Notes under the pieces: generated by a model | Database searches by the model: none | Told to the model about the DNA's origin: nothing | The model's input: only the letters and a program-made list of their open reading frames with translations | Shown here: positions 23,700-35,771 of the stretch, one piece after another | How the letters are laid out: every line of letters starts with the position of its first letter | How positions within the stretch are numbered: position 1 is the stretch's first letter | Source of the DNA: Anthonomus grandis grandis | Taxonomy: Eukaryota; Arthropoda; Insecta; Coleoptera; Curculionidae | NCBI RefSeq assembly: GCF_022605725.1 | Contig: NC_065548.1 | Span: 3,319,644 to 3,383,643, forward strand | Length of the DNA: 64,000 nucleotides | Direction of reading: 5' to 3' | Position numbers and translations under genes: made by a program

Positions 23700-24060
23700 T
23701 GCTAAGGCCAATGATAGGTTGGACCATGGAATTAGCTTTATGTTATGGGCTCTCATGAACATCTAATAAAGTTTTTGATTTCCTACCTAGTAGCAGACAG
23801 ACTTCAATTTGTGGACTGGGATTGGTTTATATATTATCTAATTACATTGCCTTAAGTGGTTTGATTTTTATCAATGACATTTCCAGGAGTTTTGGCAGTG
23901 AGTCTCTACTATTTGCGGATGACATGACATTTTTTGGTCTTGTTAAGAGTCACCGTGGCTGCATGCAGCTTCAGGCTGATTTTGATAGGGTTTATGAATA
24001 GTGTGAAAGTAAAAGACTCCCATTTATTCCTCATAAATATAAGAAGATGTCAATTCCCAA
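23700..24060 (+). mobile_element. Highly decayed reverse transcriptase fragment
   Basis: In broken frames one can read ANDRLDHGI (motif around the first catalytic Asp) and later a degraded FADD-like region near 23905-23935, with many stops. It resembles the other LINE fragments but its family is unclear. Confidence 0.5.
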
Positions 24061-24164
24061 AAACAAAGCTAAAAAAATATTTACAAATTAAAAGGGTGAA
24101 ATTAAGACTGGCCTGTCCTAAAAAACCTAACACAACTTACAAATAATGGTGCTATAACAGTCCT

Positions 24165-24720
24165 ACATTTTTTTTTTTGTAAAAATAATTAATATACAAA
24201 ACAATACAAAAAAACTTGCAGTCAACAATAAAATACTTAAACTAGAAGTAACATACCCACATGAAAACAGTAAACACTTGACCAGAACATATACTGTAGT
24301 ATTAAAATTGGTTATTATAATATTCCTGAATGTCATAATAGGCAACCTTTTAAATTCCTTTTTTCTCATAAATCTTTCTGATTTTACTTGATAAATGTTA
24401 TGTTATAAAAAACCTAATAAACCTATAAAGTTTTGCCAGTCAGTAGTTTCTTAGGTTTATGTTTAAAAAGTTCAATAGATATAGCCTTATGTCCCTCCGC
24501 AAATGATTAAAGATTTTAATTCCTTCATAAAAGATTGATTTGTGAATTAGAGTGCTAGAGGTATATGGAAGTATTTTTAAATTTACCAGAACCCTTAAAT
24601 TAGAAAATGATTACAAGTATGTTGGGGCTGTTAGGAAACAGTGTTCAGAGGTTCTCTTCATAAACTCAACACTTTCTTAGTTCTCAATTGGTCTTATATT
24701 CTGTGAATCTTCAATATATC
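24165..24720 (-). mobile_element. LINE 3' fragment (C-terminal region)
   Basis: On the minus strand, YTSSTLIHKSIFYEGIKIFN and HLRRDIRLY match the C-terminal motif shared by the CR1-like LINEs here (compare KNSLIYISKKIYNH at about 12800). The 3' end lies near 24165 in a T run. Translation downstream of this motif has several stops. Confidence 0.65.
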
Positions 24721-26088
24721 TGGCTGATATGAGATTTTGCATTGTTTCTAAAGAAAAAACCCCAATGATGGGTCAGTATCCACCAAAAAATCACTTGATT
24801 TCAGGTCAAATGCTTCATTGTGACAGTTTCTTTTTATAACTAATCTTGTTGGAGAAGATTTACTACCTTATACTTATAATTGTATTTTTGGTACCCGTAG
24901 TTTATTTCTTGTCTAATACTGGAGCTTTTACCATAGATTTGTTTAGATTCTGTGAGAATAATTAGGCAGTCACTGTAGTTAATAGCTTCCTTACCAGCCA
25001 ATTTTCCCTTTTAGGTCTACACATTGACATATTCAATACTTTTTGTTGATTTTAATTCTAAATTTATGATTTTTCTAGCCCACAGTAAAACAGGCTTTAT
25101 TTATTCAAGAAAATCCCACTGTTGTTAAGAATAAAACTATTTTGTCATTGATAATTTTATAAGCAATGCTTTTAAAGAAGTTGTAACTTAGTGGTGAAGA
25201 AGGTGAAAATATTTGGTTTGACCTTAAACTTCCATAAGAGTTTTTGTCCTAACCTATCATTGGAAATCAAAATGGAGGAGAGGCCTTAATATAATCCTTT
25301 AATGCTTTCGTTCCAAGACTCCAAATAAATAACTTAAATTTCAATCTAATCTCTACTACAACAAAAACCCCTTGATAGGAATAAAATAAAAAATATTGAT
25401 AATTTCTAAGAAACCTCAGCAAAATCAAATAACATGATTGCCAAACAGAATGTATGAATCATCACCATAAAAATTTTAAAGTAATGAGATTTTTGATAAG
25501 ATATGGGAACCACAAATTAGTTTTGTGTTTGCATATTTAAATTTAATTTTAAGAAAAAAAGAAACTATGAGTTATACATATTTATTTTTTAAATTTCAGA
25601 AACAAGATACCATGAACTTAATTTATTGAAACTTACTCGCTAAGCATGGGATATGCCGATAGTCTGCCGGGATTTTTCCATTGTTCATGATAGAGCCAAA
25701 GGGTTGCCTGCTTTGCTGAACTGGTGAGGTTATTTTCAACAACATACATTCAATGAATATGATTTCTGGGCATCTATTCTTGATATCTACAAGAAGAGGC
25801 AAGAAAAGTGAACCGATAATCTGAAAAACTCACAAAGTATTTTTATTATTTCAGTTGCTTTGTTTTACTGTGAATAATGTTATAATAAATGACTCTCTTC
25901 ATTCTTTTTAAACTCATGAGAATCATTTGAACCTAATTAAGTGATAATAATAATAAAGCCTACTGTTGCCACTTTCTCTGATGTTCAAGAATAGATGTAA
26001 ATATTTAATTTTCATGAAACTTATTGTAACCAAAAGTTTCGGTTAGAAAAATTGAATGATTTTAAATTAACTTGACCCTGTCTGTCAG
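24721..26088 (+). other. 3' part of the first BET-gene intron
   Basis: AT-rich sequence without a supported frame. It ends in the acceptor CTGTCTGTCAG at 26078-26088, with a second AG at 26091-26092. An (ATA)n-like run is at 25945-25958. Confidence 0.45.
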
Positions 26089-26101
26089 GTAGGCTAAGGC
26101 G

Positions 26102-26304
26102 ATGCAACAGGTTGTCACTGCTGCACAAAATCAGAGTGGCAAGATGAACGAACAAGCCGCCGCGGGCAACGGGGCGGCCGCCGCCCCCGCTCCCTCTGCT
26201 ACTCCCGCGAGTCGCGAAAACCGCGAACCGCCCCCCAGAAACGAGACTCCCGTCGAACCGGTCAACGGGGTGGTTCAACCCCATGTTGCTCCTCCTCCAG
26301 AAAG
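26102..26304 (+). CDS. fs(1)h: BET protein (fs(1)h / BRD2-3-4 orthologue), coding exon 1
   Basis: First coding exon of the BET-family chromatin reader. BET proteins bind acetylated histone tails through two bromodomains and recruit elongation factors and other partners to chromatin in the nucleus. This exon gives the start (ATG 26102; acceptor 14 bp upstream) and a low-complexity N-terminus rich in Ala, Pro and Asn (MNEQAAAGNGAAAAPAPS, PPRNETPVEPVNGVVQP). A second in-frame ATG at 26144 could also start. The donor AG|GTAAGT follows 26304, and a phase 2 splice leads to bromodomain 1. The twelve exons found agree in phase and total 2212 coding bases (about 737 residues). The GC-rich exon contrasts with AT-rich introns. 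The gene symbol follows the Drosophila orthologue. Confidence 0.9.
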
Positions 26305-26389
26305 GTAAGTTCTTTTTTTATCAGTATCATATCCACACATAAGTGTCTTATGTGTGGAGATCTAATTCCTAGTTTTTTAGCTAAGGACT

Positions 26390-27670
26390 GCTCTGTTGCA
26401 CTTACAGATCCTCTGGTCCACATTTTTCATCTGATCCTTAACTCTAGTATTTTTCCCAATATCTGGAAGCAAGCCCTATCTTTAAAAAGGGCAATGCTGG
26501 AACAATAGAGAATTACCGCCCTACATCCATTCTGTGCAATTTCTCAAAGTTATTTGAGTTGGCTCTTTATAAATTAATTTTTCCCAAGGTTCCAAGGAAG
26601 TTCATGCTGGCCAACGATCAATATGGCTTTGTTTCTGGTCGATCATGTACTACAAACCTAGCATTCTTCTCTCAGTTTGTGTGTGAAGCACTTAATGATA
26701 GAGGACAAATCGATGTTATCTACACAGACTTTCAAAAGGCTTTTGACCAGATTGACCACTTCATCCTATTAAATAAGGTTGAACTCCAGTTTGGATTCTC
26801 CGATCTCTTGATAAAGCTCCTACTTCTATTTAGTTGACCGCTCTCAGTTTGTAGTGGTCGAAGGCTTTAGATCTGCTTATTTTTCACCCACCTCTGAAGT
26901 TCCTCAGGGCTCTAACTTGGGCCCCCTTCTCTTTAACGTTTTCGCTAATGACTTGATCTCCACCCTCAATTGCTCTCGGTTAGCATATGCTGATGAGTTA
27001 AAGATTTTCCATAGAGTTGACTCTATAACTGATTGTAGTCAACTGCACTTTGATCAGCCTTAACCTTAATGTTTCCAAGTGTAATGTGGCCAGCTACTTT
27101 TCGAATCAAAAGTCCAGTTGTCTTTAACTACTCAGTTATTGGAGAGTCTCTGGCAAGGTCTACCTGTTTGAAGTCTTGGAGTCACCTTTGACCAAAAATT
27201 TTCTTTTATCCCTCACAACGAACATACTGTTTCTAGAGCTACTCGCATGCTGGGCTTTATTATTAGAAATTGCAAACTTTTTTCAAACACTGCCACTGCC
27301 AAAAATCTCTACTATGCATTTGTTAGATCCAGGCTGGACTACAGCTCGATCATTTGGTCTCCCATTTACAACCAGCACATTCACCTATTAGAATCAGTCC
27401 AACGGCGATTCCTTAAATGTTTGGCATTTAAGGATGATGGAGTCTATCCTCCAAGGGGTTTTGACCATAACCTGCTGCTCTCTAGATACACTGAACGGTC
27501 ACTTGCGAAAAGGAGAAAAATGCAGTTGGTGAAATTCTTGTTTAATTTACTTAACCATAAAATTGACTGTCCATCCCTTTTGCAAAGGAATTGCTTTCAT
27601 ATATCCAGCCCAGGATCTAGACAGTAGCTGGGTATATGTAACCTGTTGGAAATAAAGCCTATTATTATTA
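26390..27670 (+). mobile_element. LINE fragment with (ATT)n tail in BET intron
   Basis: Frames at 26559-26837 (YGFVSGRSCTTNLAFFSQF, VIYTDFQKAFDQIDH), 26854-27063 (VPQGSNLGPLLFNVF, YADELKIFH) and 27247-27627 (NLYYAFVRSRLDYSSIIWSP, LLESVQRRFLKCLAF, VYPPRGFDHNLLLSRY) cover RT motifs to the C-terminus in shifting frames. YADE replaces the catalytic YADD. The 3' end is GTTGGAAATAAAGCC then (ATT)n at about 27660-27672. It is inactive. Confidence 0.88.
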
Positions 27671-27779
27671 TTATATCCAATCAATGGTTTATTTCCCTAT
27701 ATCAATCACCTAGAAAGCACCACTGAAAATTGCTTCTTGTGTTTATCTTAATAATAACAAATCTCTCAAATTTATTCTG

Positions 27780-28380
27780 AGCTGAGTACATTGGATGCTT
27801 GCAAGGGTCCTGGCCCCGATGGGTTGCCTCCTATCTTACAGCATTGCAGCTTTATTATCTCAAGACCTTTGTTTATATTATTCAATTTATTCTTAAAGAC
27901 AGGTGTTTTCCCTGACTTTTGGAAATCAAGCTTTGTGACGCCCATCTTAAAGTCTGAATCTGACAGCACTTAGGTTAAGAATTATAGACCAAAAAGTATC
28001 CTTAGTTTTATCCCAAAGGTTTTTGAGAGGATTGTTTATGGTTTTTTGGTGCGTCATCTTAGTGTTGTAATTTATGACAGACAATTTGGTTTTATGTCAG
28101 GACGGTCTACTGAGCTGAATGTTCTCACTTTTACTGAGTTTGTTATCCAGTCTTTTGAGGAGGGTTGTCATGTACATGCAGTGTATACGGACTTCAGTAA
28201 AGCTTTTGACCGCGTCAATCATGCAGTTTTGTTAAGCAAACTAAGCAGTACAGCCTTACCTAGAACCTAGATTACATTAATTAGATAATTTACTAAATTA
28301 AATTGTGGTTTGACTTTTGATTACATTTCATTTAACTGTGTGTTGTAACTTATATTGTAAGGTTGTTTGAATAAAGAAGT
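27780..28380 (+). mobile_element. LINE fragment, RT N-terminal half joined to 3' end
   Basis: The frame from 27791 reads LDACKGPGPDGLPPILQHC, FPDFWKSSFVTPILK, then from 28046 QFGFMSGRSTELNVLTFTEF and AVYTDFSKAFDRVNHAVLL. After about 28247 the frame stops and a 3'-UTR-like sequence with AATAAAG follows (about 28370). The region with the FADD motif is missing, consistent with internal deletion. Confidence 0.82.
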
Positions 28381-28529
28381 ATTTCATTATCTTGGTGCCT
28401 AGGTATTACAAAATATTTGTTTACATCTGCACTGGTGAAATAATGATGGTTTATGAATTTTCAAAATTATTTATTCCTCTGAAAGTATGACTTGTGTACA
28501 TACATACATTCAATCTTTAAAAGTTCTGC

Positions 28530-29450
28530 ATAAGATCACTTGCAAATCTTTAATTTTGCAACAATTGAATCATCATCCTCTTCATCTAGCATAATTCTGT
28601 TAAAGTCACTGTTTTCATTTATTAATGAAAAAGGCGTAAAATTGGTTCCTGACAGATTCAGAGATAGTTTGTTGGAGCTGTACCACCTCTTGGCAATACT
28701 AAATCTCTTGAGAGATACATGTACTTCTAGTAAAAGAATTGTATCGTCCGCATAAGATATAATTTTACTACGGATAACTAGTTTTAACAATGAGTTTATG
28801 TATGTAATGAAAAGTATGGGTCCCCATATTTGAATTCGTTTCATTTACCCTCTATTAATTTCTATCATTCTAACATTGTACCCCAGACTCCATAAAGTAA
28901 AAATCTTTTGGTGAGGAACAGTACCACACACCACAGGCCTTTGCAAGATCTAGGAGACTGCTTGAGAGTTTTTATTGTTGTTAATACTGTCAGCTATATC
29001 TTCAGCTTTTTGTAAAGCCAAATTGATTTTCTGAAAGCACATGGTGATCTTTAAAGATCAACTCTTATAGATAATTCTTTAAAGTGGGTTGGTGTTTTAC
29101 TTGTGTCAACAATTTTATTTATAATGTTATTAGTTTTGCAAAAATGCTATGTAGATAATAAGCTCTTTTTCTGGCAATTTTTTCTATAGTATTTTTTATT
29201 TCTTTCAGACAATCTGTATTACTTCTAGGCTGTTCAAACTATTTTCTGTGTAAATTAGAGAGCAAAAATAATTTAAGAAAAATGTCAACGCATTTGAAGT
29301 CATTTTATGTTTTTCTGTGATTGGCAATTGAAACTAACATTATATCTAATTCATGCAGTTTTTTTTGCCGTTAATTCAGATAGTCAAAGTTTCAAGCTCT
29401 GGGGAATTTATTTTTTTTTATACCTTCCAGGCAGTTGACCCATGGATTTA
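28530..29450 (-). mobile_element. LINE fragment, reverse transcriptase middle part
   Basis: The minus-strand frame 28536-28844 reads WGPILFITYINSLLKL, IISYADDTILLLEV and KRWYSSNKLSLNLS, including an intact YADD motif. Upstream on the same strand a degraded LDLAKACGVWYCSSP-like segment near 28910-28960 corresponds to the first catalytic motif. The gene is broken by stops and frameshifts. Confidence 0.75.
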
Positions 29451-29739
29451 GAAGCTATTTTCGATTTGATTAGCGCCATATCTATTCAATGATCGGCAGA
29501 TATATGCGTTTCGTTATATCCTAGTGACAATTTAAAAAAACCTGTAAACAAAATATTTTAATCCAGATAATGCTTAGCACCTCTGTGGCTTACCATGGCA
29601 TTCTGTGACTTCTTCAAAGGAATAGAATCGTCTATGGAATAAGAGGAAATTCATACAATATTATATAGGGTTATATTTCTCAAACGTACACACTCGTTGA
29701 AAGCAAAGGTAATAAATGTGATGTCTTAAAATTAAAATA

Positions 29740-30104
29740 GGGGGTTCAATTTTGTCACCATTATTATTCCTGTTCTATATGAATTATTTGTCTCTTCAAT
29801 TAAATTTTGTAACTATATTTCAATGTGCCCATGACATCATATTTTAATATTCTCATGTGGATTCTACATGATAAAAAAGTCGTTTAGTGCAAATTCGTTA
29901 TTATTATTAAATCTAAAAAAAATCTTTAATTCTCCTTAAGACCAGATAATAAGATTTCTCGGAATGATATTAAATTTCTTGGTATCTACCTTAATAAGGA
30001 TTTAAATTTTAAACACCAAGTAGAAAAATCTTTGAGGCTTGCAAGTGTAACTTTTTTAATAAGAAAATTGACATATTCTAGTAAAGGATTGTGATGTTAT
30101 TAAT
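29740..30104 (+). mobile_element. Very decayed LINE fragment
   Basis: Readable scraps in + frames include LSPLLFLFYMNYLSLQLN (the GxxLGPLLF region), a degraded ADD-like position near 29835 and FKHQVEKSLRLASVTFLIR near 30005-30065. Many stops are present. Confidence 0.55.
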
Positions 30105-30587
30105 ATGGAAAGGATGTTATTAGGACAATATTCATTGAGATGTTTCAGAGTTAATTTTGAAAGAAATTACTTTGTTTTCCAATGTTCATTAATTGCTTAT
30201 ATTTATATTTTTCATTTGACCTGTTTAATAAAATTCTTCTTTTTTTCTTGTGATAACACTAAAAACTGTATTCTTTTACTTAGTGTGTTATTCTTGTTCT
30301 GTGCTGGTGATTTCCCAAACGTTTTTGTATATTTACTAATAGGCAGTGATAATATTAATTAACTTTATAATATCCATACAATTTTATTTGAAATAAGTAA
30401 GGTTCTACTGTAATATATGATGGTATAAATTGGGATTTTGGATAATACCATTAAGATGAACGTTCCTTATTAGAACAGTGTGTTCTAAGGGTTTCAAAAT
30501 TATGCTAATCTTTTGGGTGTATTTTATGAAAAAATAAAGTTGAAACTACTCTGTTATTGTATAACTTACACGCAATATTTGTGACAG

Positions 30588-30708
30588 GCCTGGACGCGTA
30601 ACCAATCAGTTGCAATTTCTACAAAAAACGGTGCTTAAAGCCGTTTGGAAGCATCAGTTTGCTTGGCCCTTCCAGCAGCCAGTGGACGCTAAAAAACTAA
30701 ACCTACCG
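30588..30708 (+). CDS. fs(1)h: BET protein, coding exon 2: bromodomain 1, first half
   Basis: The acceptor TTTGTGACAG precedes 30588; the phase 2 entry completes an Arg codon from exon 1. It encodes PGRVTNQLQFLQKTV, LKAVWKHQFAWPFQQPVDA and KKLNLP. These are helix Z and the start of the ZA loop, with the WPF shelf that lines the acetyl-lysine pocket and QQPVDA as in all BET proteins. It ends at a phase 0 donor CCG|GTAAGC only 54 bp before the next exon. Confidence 0.93.
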
Positions 30709-30762
30709 GTAAGCGTTTGTTTACTCGCTATTCGTCATTGATTTTATTTCTTAATCGCTTAG

Positions 30763-30942
30763 GATTATCATAAAATCATCAAACAACCAATGGACTTGGG
30801 CACGATCAAGAAACGCCTGGACAACAACTACTATTGGTCCGGAAAAGAGTGCATTCAAGATTTTAATACGATGTTTACGAATTGTTATGTTTATAATAAG
30901 CCGGGGGAGGATGTGGTCGTTATGGCGCAGACTCTAGAAAAG
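30763..30942 (+). CDS. fs(1)h: BET protein, coding exon 3: bromodomain 1, second half
   Basis: Exactly 60 codons in phase 0. DYHKIIKQPMDLGTIKKRL is the ZA-loop/helix A signature. IQDFNTMFTNCYVYNKPGED contains the conserved Asn that hydrogen-bonds acetyl-lysine, and VVVMAQTLEK starts helix C. No key residue is missing, so bromodomain 1 looks functional. The preceding intron (30709-30762) is only 54 bp, far shorter than its transposon-filled neighbours. Confidence 0.95.
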
Positions 30943-31015
30943 GTGAATATTGCCGTTTCGTTTAAAGCACGACTTGTTTTAAATTAATAATTTTAATTTA
31001 ATTAATGTTTTCAAG

Positions 31016-31196
31016 GTGTTCCTTACAAAAGTAGCTGACATGCCGAAAGAGGAGCTGATCGTAGAAACCCAAACAAAAGGTGGTAAAGGGAAAAAGGGGC
31101 GAACCAGTGCCGGACCGTCGTTGGTCACCGGTTCACGTGGTAGACCGCCCTTGTCCGTCTCGTCGACGGTCGCAAATCCCATTGCCACGACAACTG
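31016..31196 (+). CDS. fs(1)h: BET protein, coding exon 4: end of bromodomain 1 and linker
   Basis: The acceptor TTTTCAAG precedes 31016. VFLTKVADMPKEELIVE completes helix C (family consensus VFLQKVxxMPxEE). A basic Gly/Lys-rich stretch (KGGKGKKGR) and a Ser/Thr/Pro linker follow. It leaves in phase 1 at ACT G|GTAAGT. Confidence 0.93.
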
Positions 31197-31447
31197 GTAA
31201 GTTATGACTTCCCGAATTACCAGAAAAACAGACCGTTCACCGTATTTAACATTTTGTATGTCAGTACAAAAAAAAATATTTTATTAATAGCACTAGGCTA
31301 GCCTCAATTTCATACGTTGGTTTAACTATATAACAAATAAAGTTTTAATATATTGCTTACATTCCATAATAATTTTTTGGATGCATATAATAATTTTTTA
31401 GTGTGAAAAATTGTTTATTATTAATTAGTTTAATATAAAGTTTATTA

Positions 31448-33398
31448 TTGATAAGGGTGTTTGCTGCCACTGATTTTCTACTGGCAAAATTAAAATTTTA
31501 CAATATCGAGTATAAAAGTTTTTTTGAGAGTTACTTGACAAAGAGAAGCCAGGCTGTTCACCTGCATGATGAACTGGGTAATCTGCTTATGTCCAATTTT
31601 CAGCTTGTGGAGACTGGGGCTCCATTCTTGGACCTCTTTTTGTTTTCAGTTTTCACCTCTGATATGGAAAATGTTATAAATAAGTGCCTGTACCATATGT
31701 ATGCTGATGATATTCAATTATATCTCCCTTTAAGTGAACCTAAAGATTTGATCAGAGCGATTACAAAAATCAATGATGACTTGACTGACATTAATAATTG
31801 GGTGGAGCATAACTCTTTGTTGATTAACCCTCAAAAAACACAAGCAATTTTATTTCCTCAAATCAATATAGAAACTGATAATCTCATTATACATGTTAAT
31901 GGGAGTGTGGTTGATTGGCAGAAAAAAGTAAAAAATCTTGGGTTATACATGGACCAACCAATAAAATTTGATTTTCATATTAATAATGTATGTAGACAGG
32001 CCTATTTTAAATTAAAATCAATTCACGAATACAAAAACATCCTCCCTGAAGAAACCAAAAAAAGACTTACAGAATCTCTAATTCTTTCAATTCCTAATTA
32101 CCTAAACACTGTCTATGGACCATATCTCACAGACTATAATCAATTTAAATTACAAAAAATTCAAAACAGCTGTGCCAGATATGTCAGATGAGCATGTCAG
32201 TCAGCATGTTGTGGAACTTTTCACAACCAACATAAAGCAACGGCAATTAGAGCATAAAATCATTATTTCAGTTAAACCAAATTATTTAGTATAAAATATA
32301 GTTTGAATATTGCCAGGCATAATACAGAGTTTTTCAGATCGTGTTTCATATATCAAGCAGCTAGTTTATATAACAATATACCTGAGAATCTTAAAACATT
32401 AAGCTGTCCCTGTTTTAAAAAGAAACTAAAAGATTAGATCAGGAGTGGTAAGCTGTGATGAGTCAGCCTGTAGTAATTTAGTGATATATTATTTTAAGAT
32501 ATGTTATTTTTTTTTTAATTTTTGTACTGTGCTCAAAGCTTTTAACACTTTAACTGCCATGTGTATCCCATATTATACACAATAGATTGTCCCATATTGC
32601 CACGTGTATATTCTGGTATACACATACATTCAACAAATTTTTGCCGCGTGTATCCTCGAGTAGCACGCTTTACGTGCATTTCTTATGGGATATCGTTTAG
32701 CATGGCGTGGGGCAATGACAAAATGATACAATATTTTTTTTTTCGATTATTGTATTATTTTTTTTATTGCTTTGAAATAAAAAAACAGTTTTTAGTTTTG
32801 ACAGTGGAACTTTATTTGAAACATTACATAAAAAACGAGAAAAAAAACACAGAAAAATGTAAATACACTACTGTGAGCCTAATTATTTATTTTAGGCAAA
32901 ATATTGTGCCTGTTGAAAAAACATTCTAAACACAGAAACTTTTCAATGCATGACTCACATTTAGTTGTAACTTGCTTGGTTTTAGTTATAGCATATTTTC
33001 TGTCATGACTATTTTTATTTTTTTGATAGCATATAACACAACGGCTTTTTTTTCTACCTGAATTAGTTTGTGTACTGATGCAGATGGCTGATTAGGTGGA
33101 GCAATAGCTTTTCCCATGAATAACATCTTTAGGCACAATTTCGCCTTGAAATCGATAATACCTTCTTTTTTCATCCACACTCATATCAGAATCTTCCTCC
33201 CACATTCTACGCAACCTAGCTTGTTCTTCCTCGTATGTGTCCATTTCAACAACAAAAACACCGTATGTGGTATATGCGACACAAGAACTACAACACTGCA
33301 CCACGTTCCAGACAAAAATCATGAATATTTGCGATTCGCAAAGACAGGATTTTTCCTGTCTAAACCGTGTATATCGCCGTATACACGCGGCGTAGAAA

Positions 33399-33443
<45 letters not shown>

Positions 33444-33788
33444 AAATTTCACTTCTACGCCACGTGTATATATTTTATACACTAGCACTAAGGGCATAAT
33501 AATAATAAAACTAAAATTTATAACATATGAGTGGGTGTTACAGAGCCATTTTAAATAGTTTTCTATGAAAAAATAACCTTGGCGCACGTGACCCTTCCAT
33601 TGAATTTGGCATGGCAGTTAAAGTGTTAAATATTGCCATGTATTTTAAAATTTGTCAGTATATTTGAAAGTGGATATTTTATTTGTTATTGCCTAATGGC
33701 TAAATCTTTATTGGTAATTGTTAAAATCCGCTCTGCGGATCTCTTACCTTTTGACATTTTTGTTAATAAAAGATATTTTATTTTATTT
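31448..33788 (+). mobile_element. LINE fragment split by a piggyBac element
   Basis: The open frame 31448-32191 (247 residues) covers the second half of a reverse transcriptase: SQAVHLHDELGNLL, LYHMYADDIQLYLPLSEP (intact YADD), WVEHNSLLINPQKTQAILFP, VKNLGLYMDQPIKFDFHINN and KIQNSCARYV. A C-terminal remainder runs to about 32540. The 3' part resumes after the piggyBac insertion at 33630 and ends near 33788 with AATAAAAGATATTTTATTTT. The start is truncated. Confidence 0.85.
32546..33625 (-). mobile_element. piggyBac-like element, 1080 bp internal-deletion derivative
   Basis: The ends CACTTTAACTGCCATG and their exact inverted copy are flanked by TTAA at 32542-32545 and 33626-33629, the invariant piggyBac target. 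On the minus strand the 33092-33322 region encodes MDTYEEEQARLRRMWEEDS, DMSVDEKRRYYRFQ, the acidic N-terminus of piggyBac transposases. About 32930-33090 encodes a Cys-rich C-terminal tail (RCVICYQKN, TKCESCIEKFC). The catalytic DDD core between them is missing. A (TA)n run lies at 33400-33441. Confidence 0.9.
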
Positions 33789-34184
33789 TTTATTGAAATC
33801 AGCTAAGCTCTTTGGATTTGATAGACCATCCTCAAGAGCTGCCCTGTGAAAACAAGTAAAAAGATTATGGAGTGACCAAATAAAAAAAATAACAATTACA
33901 GACTTGTCAATGATTGAAAGAAGATAACTGGCTAACGATTAAAATCAATTAAAAACTGAAATAAGACATAATAAATCACACAAGTATTGGTAGACAATAT
34001 TAAAATGTCTCGTCTTGATATTCATCTCGGAAAATTAAGATCATGTTCTCGAAATGTTGTGGTCTATTAATTTTTAACTATTATATTAATGATATCTTCC
34101 AAGCAGTTGAGAAGCCTGTTTAATAATTAGAATAAGCAACGTTTTTATTTCAAGTGGTTTTTGAATTCGTCCAGGCAGTTGAGA
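33789..34184. other. AT-rich intronic sequence
   Basis: No frame, RNA gene or element end was supported here. Confidence 0.4.
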
Positions 34185-34360
34185 CGTTAAATTAAAACTT
34201 GTCAATAACTAAATTCAAATTCTCATCTTGTGGACAAACCATATTCATAATTACAAACTTAAAATATACAGACATTAAATTAAAACTTGTCAATAACTAA
34301 ATTCAAATTCACATCTTGTGGACAAACCATATTCATAATTACAAACTTAAAATATACAAT
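34185..34360. repeat. 88-bp tandem duplication
   Basis: The block starting TTAAATTAAAACTTGTCAAT (34187) is repeated 88 bp later with only about one substitution over the compared length. There are two copies. Confidence 0.9.
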
Positions 34361-34399
34361 CATAAAGTTTCAATATGGTTCTATAGATTATGGTCAAAA

Positions 34400-35100
34400 A
34401 AAAATCAAAAACCAAAATAAAACTTACTAATATTTATTTACTAGAAAAACTACAAACATTTTATAGTAATTACATGTAAAGTAAACAATAATTAAAAGAA
34501 AGAAGAAAAAAAATTAAAACAGGATATAAAACAAAACTAAACCTAAGTACACTTTTTTTTATATTGCAACCTAAACCATGTCCTGATGCTCAAGCAATTT
34601 ACCAATTTATTTGGCCTTATACTAAATATGTCAACATCTTCGAAGATACCCAAGACATTATTATAAATCCGTAACATATTATTTTTTGGAGACGTATTAC
34701 AATTATTTATATAAAATAAATCCTTATTAGTTATTCTTAATCTAGTCTCTTTGGCACCTCAAAGAGAATATAATCAGTTAATTCATAATTTTTGTATTTA
34801 ATACTGTTCACAATAAAAATATGAATAATACCGCCTGATTCTGTGTTCTAGTGCAAAGCACTTGGATCTCAAAAGTCTCCAACATTGCCCTGTATCATAC
34901 CATGTATGGATACTACCTGACATACAAAAGTCTCAAAAAACGTTTCTGTATCTTTTCAATCATGTCCGAGTGGTCTCACAGGGGCGTTATAGAGTTTTAT
35001 TATCGTGCCAATTTTGAAATACCTACTGTTTCATGTCACAAAACCCAAGGCACAGTAAGTCTTATTAAACTATTTCAGTGTAGTGACAGTTAAATCTTGT
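34400..35100 (-). mobile_element. Decayed LINE C-terminal fragment
   Basis: On the minus strand, in broken frames, IEKIQKRFLRLLYVR is followed by YPYMVRYRAMLETFEIQVL and later VFEDVDIFSIRP near 34600-34660. This matches the C-terminal layout of the other LINE pieces. No catalytic domain remains. Confidence 0.6.
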
Positions 35101-35771
35101 ATTGCTCTTAAATATTACTCCCAAACCTTTGACAGCATTTTTTTTTCAATTTTGAAATTATCAAGGTAGTAATCTTTAATAAAATAGATTGTTTTGCGAG
35201 TATAAGTGACCACTGCACATTTTTTTCACATTAAGGGACATTTTGGTATGGAAAAAATGTTATATATTTGGAACTAATTGTAATTTTAACATTTAGATTT
35301 ATTTTTATCTAAACATAAATGTAAAGAAATATTTACATGGCTAACGTAGTAAAAATTAAACATAACAACATGTATTTTGGTGGAAAATTAAAATACTTTA
35401 GATGCATTTATTATAGTGGTTTTATAAGGTTCACTTCCCTTTTTCTTTCTATTTTGGGAATTTATTAGTCAGCAAGGCTTGGGTCATATCCAATTGGTAA
35501 ACACGATTTGTTTCATTGATAAAATCTGTTGGGCTCATTGGAATATTAAGTAAACGATTAACGTAACAATTAAATATTTCCAGAATAGTGTTTTTCTGTT
35601 TGACAAGTAAGTAATTTTTTATATTCGGTCACTCCATAACCATTTTACATGTTATCACACGACGGCTCTGAGGATGATCTAAAAGATCCAAAACGTTTAG
35701 CTCATTTAAATTAAAAATTATTACAGTGACATGCGGAACAACAATTAACTGGGATTTTTTTCCTGTAAAAG
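35101..35771 (+). other. Intron sequence before BET coding exon 5
   Basis: AT-rich, no supported gene. It ends in a T-rich tract and the acceptor TTCCTGTAAAAG at 35771. Confidence 0.45.

Noticed and set aside
26021..26284. Open frame on the minus strand opposite the first BET coding exon
   Set aside because: It mirrors the GC-rich Ala/Pro codons of the real exon and has no homology or splice support.
32561..32929. 122-codon plus-strand frame
   Set aside because: It lies wholly inside the piggyBac derivative, opposite its transposase remnants, and shows no recognisable protein features.
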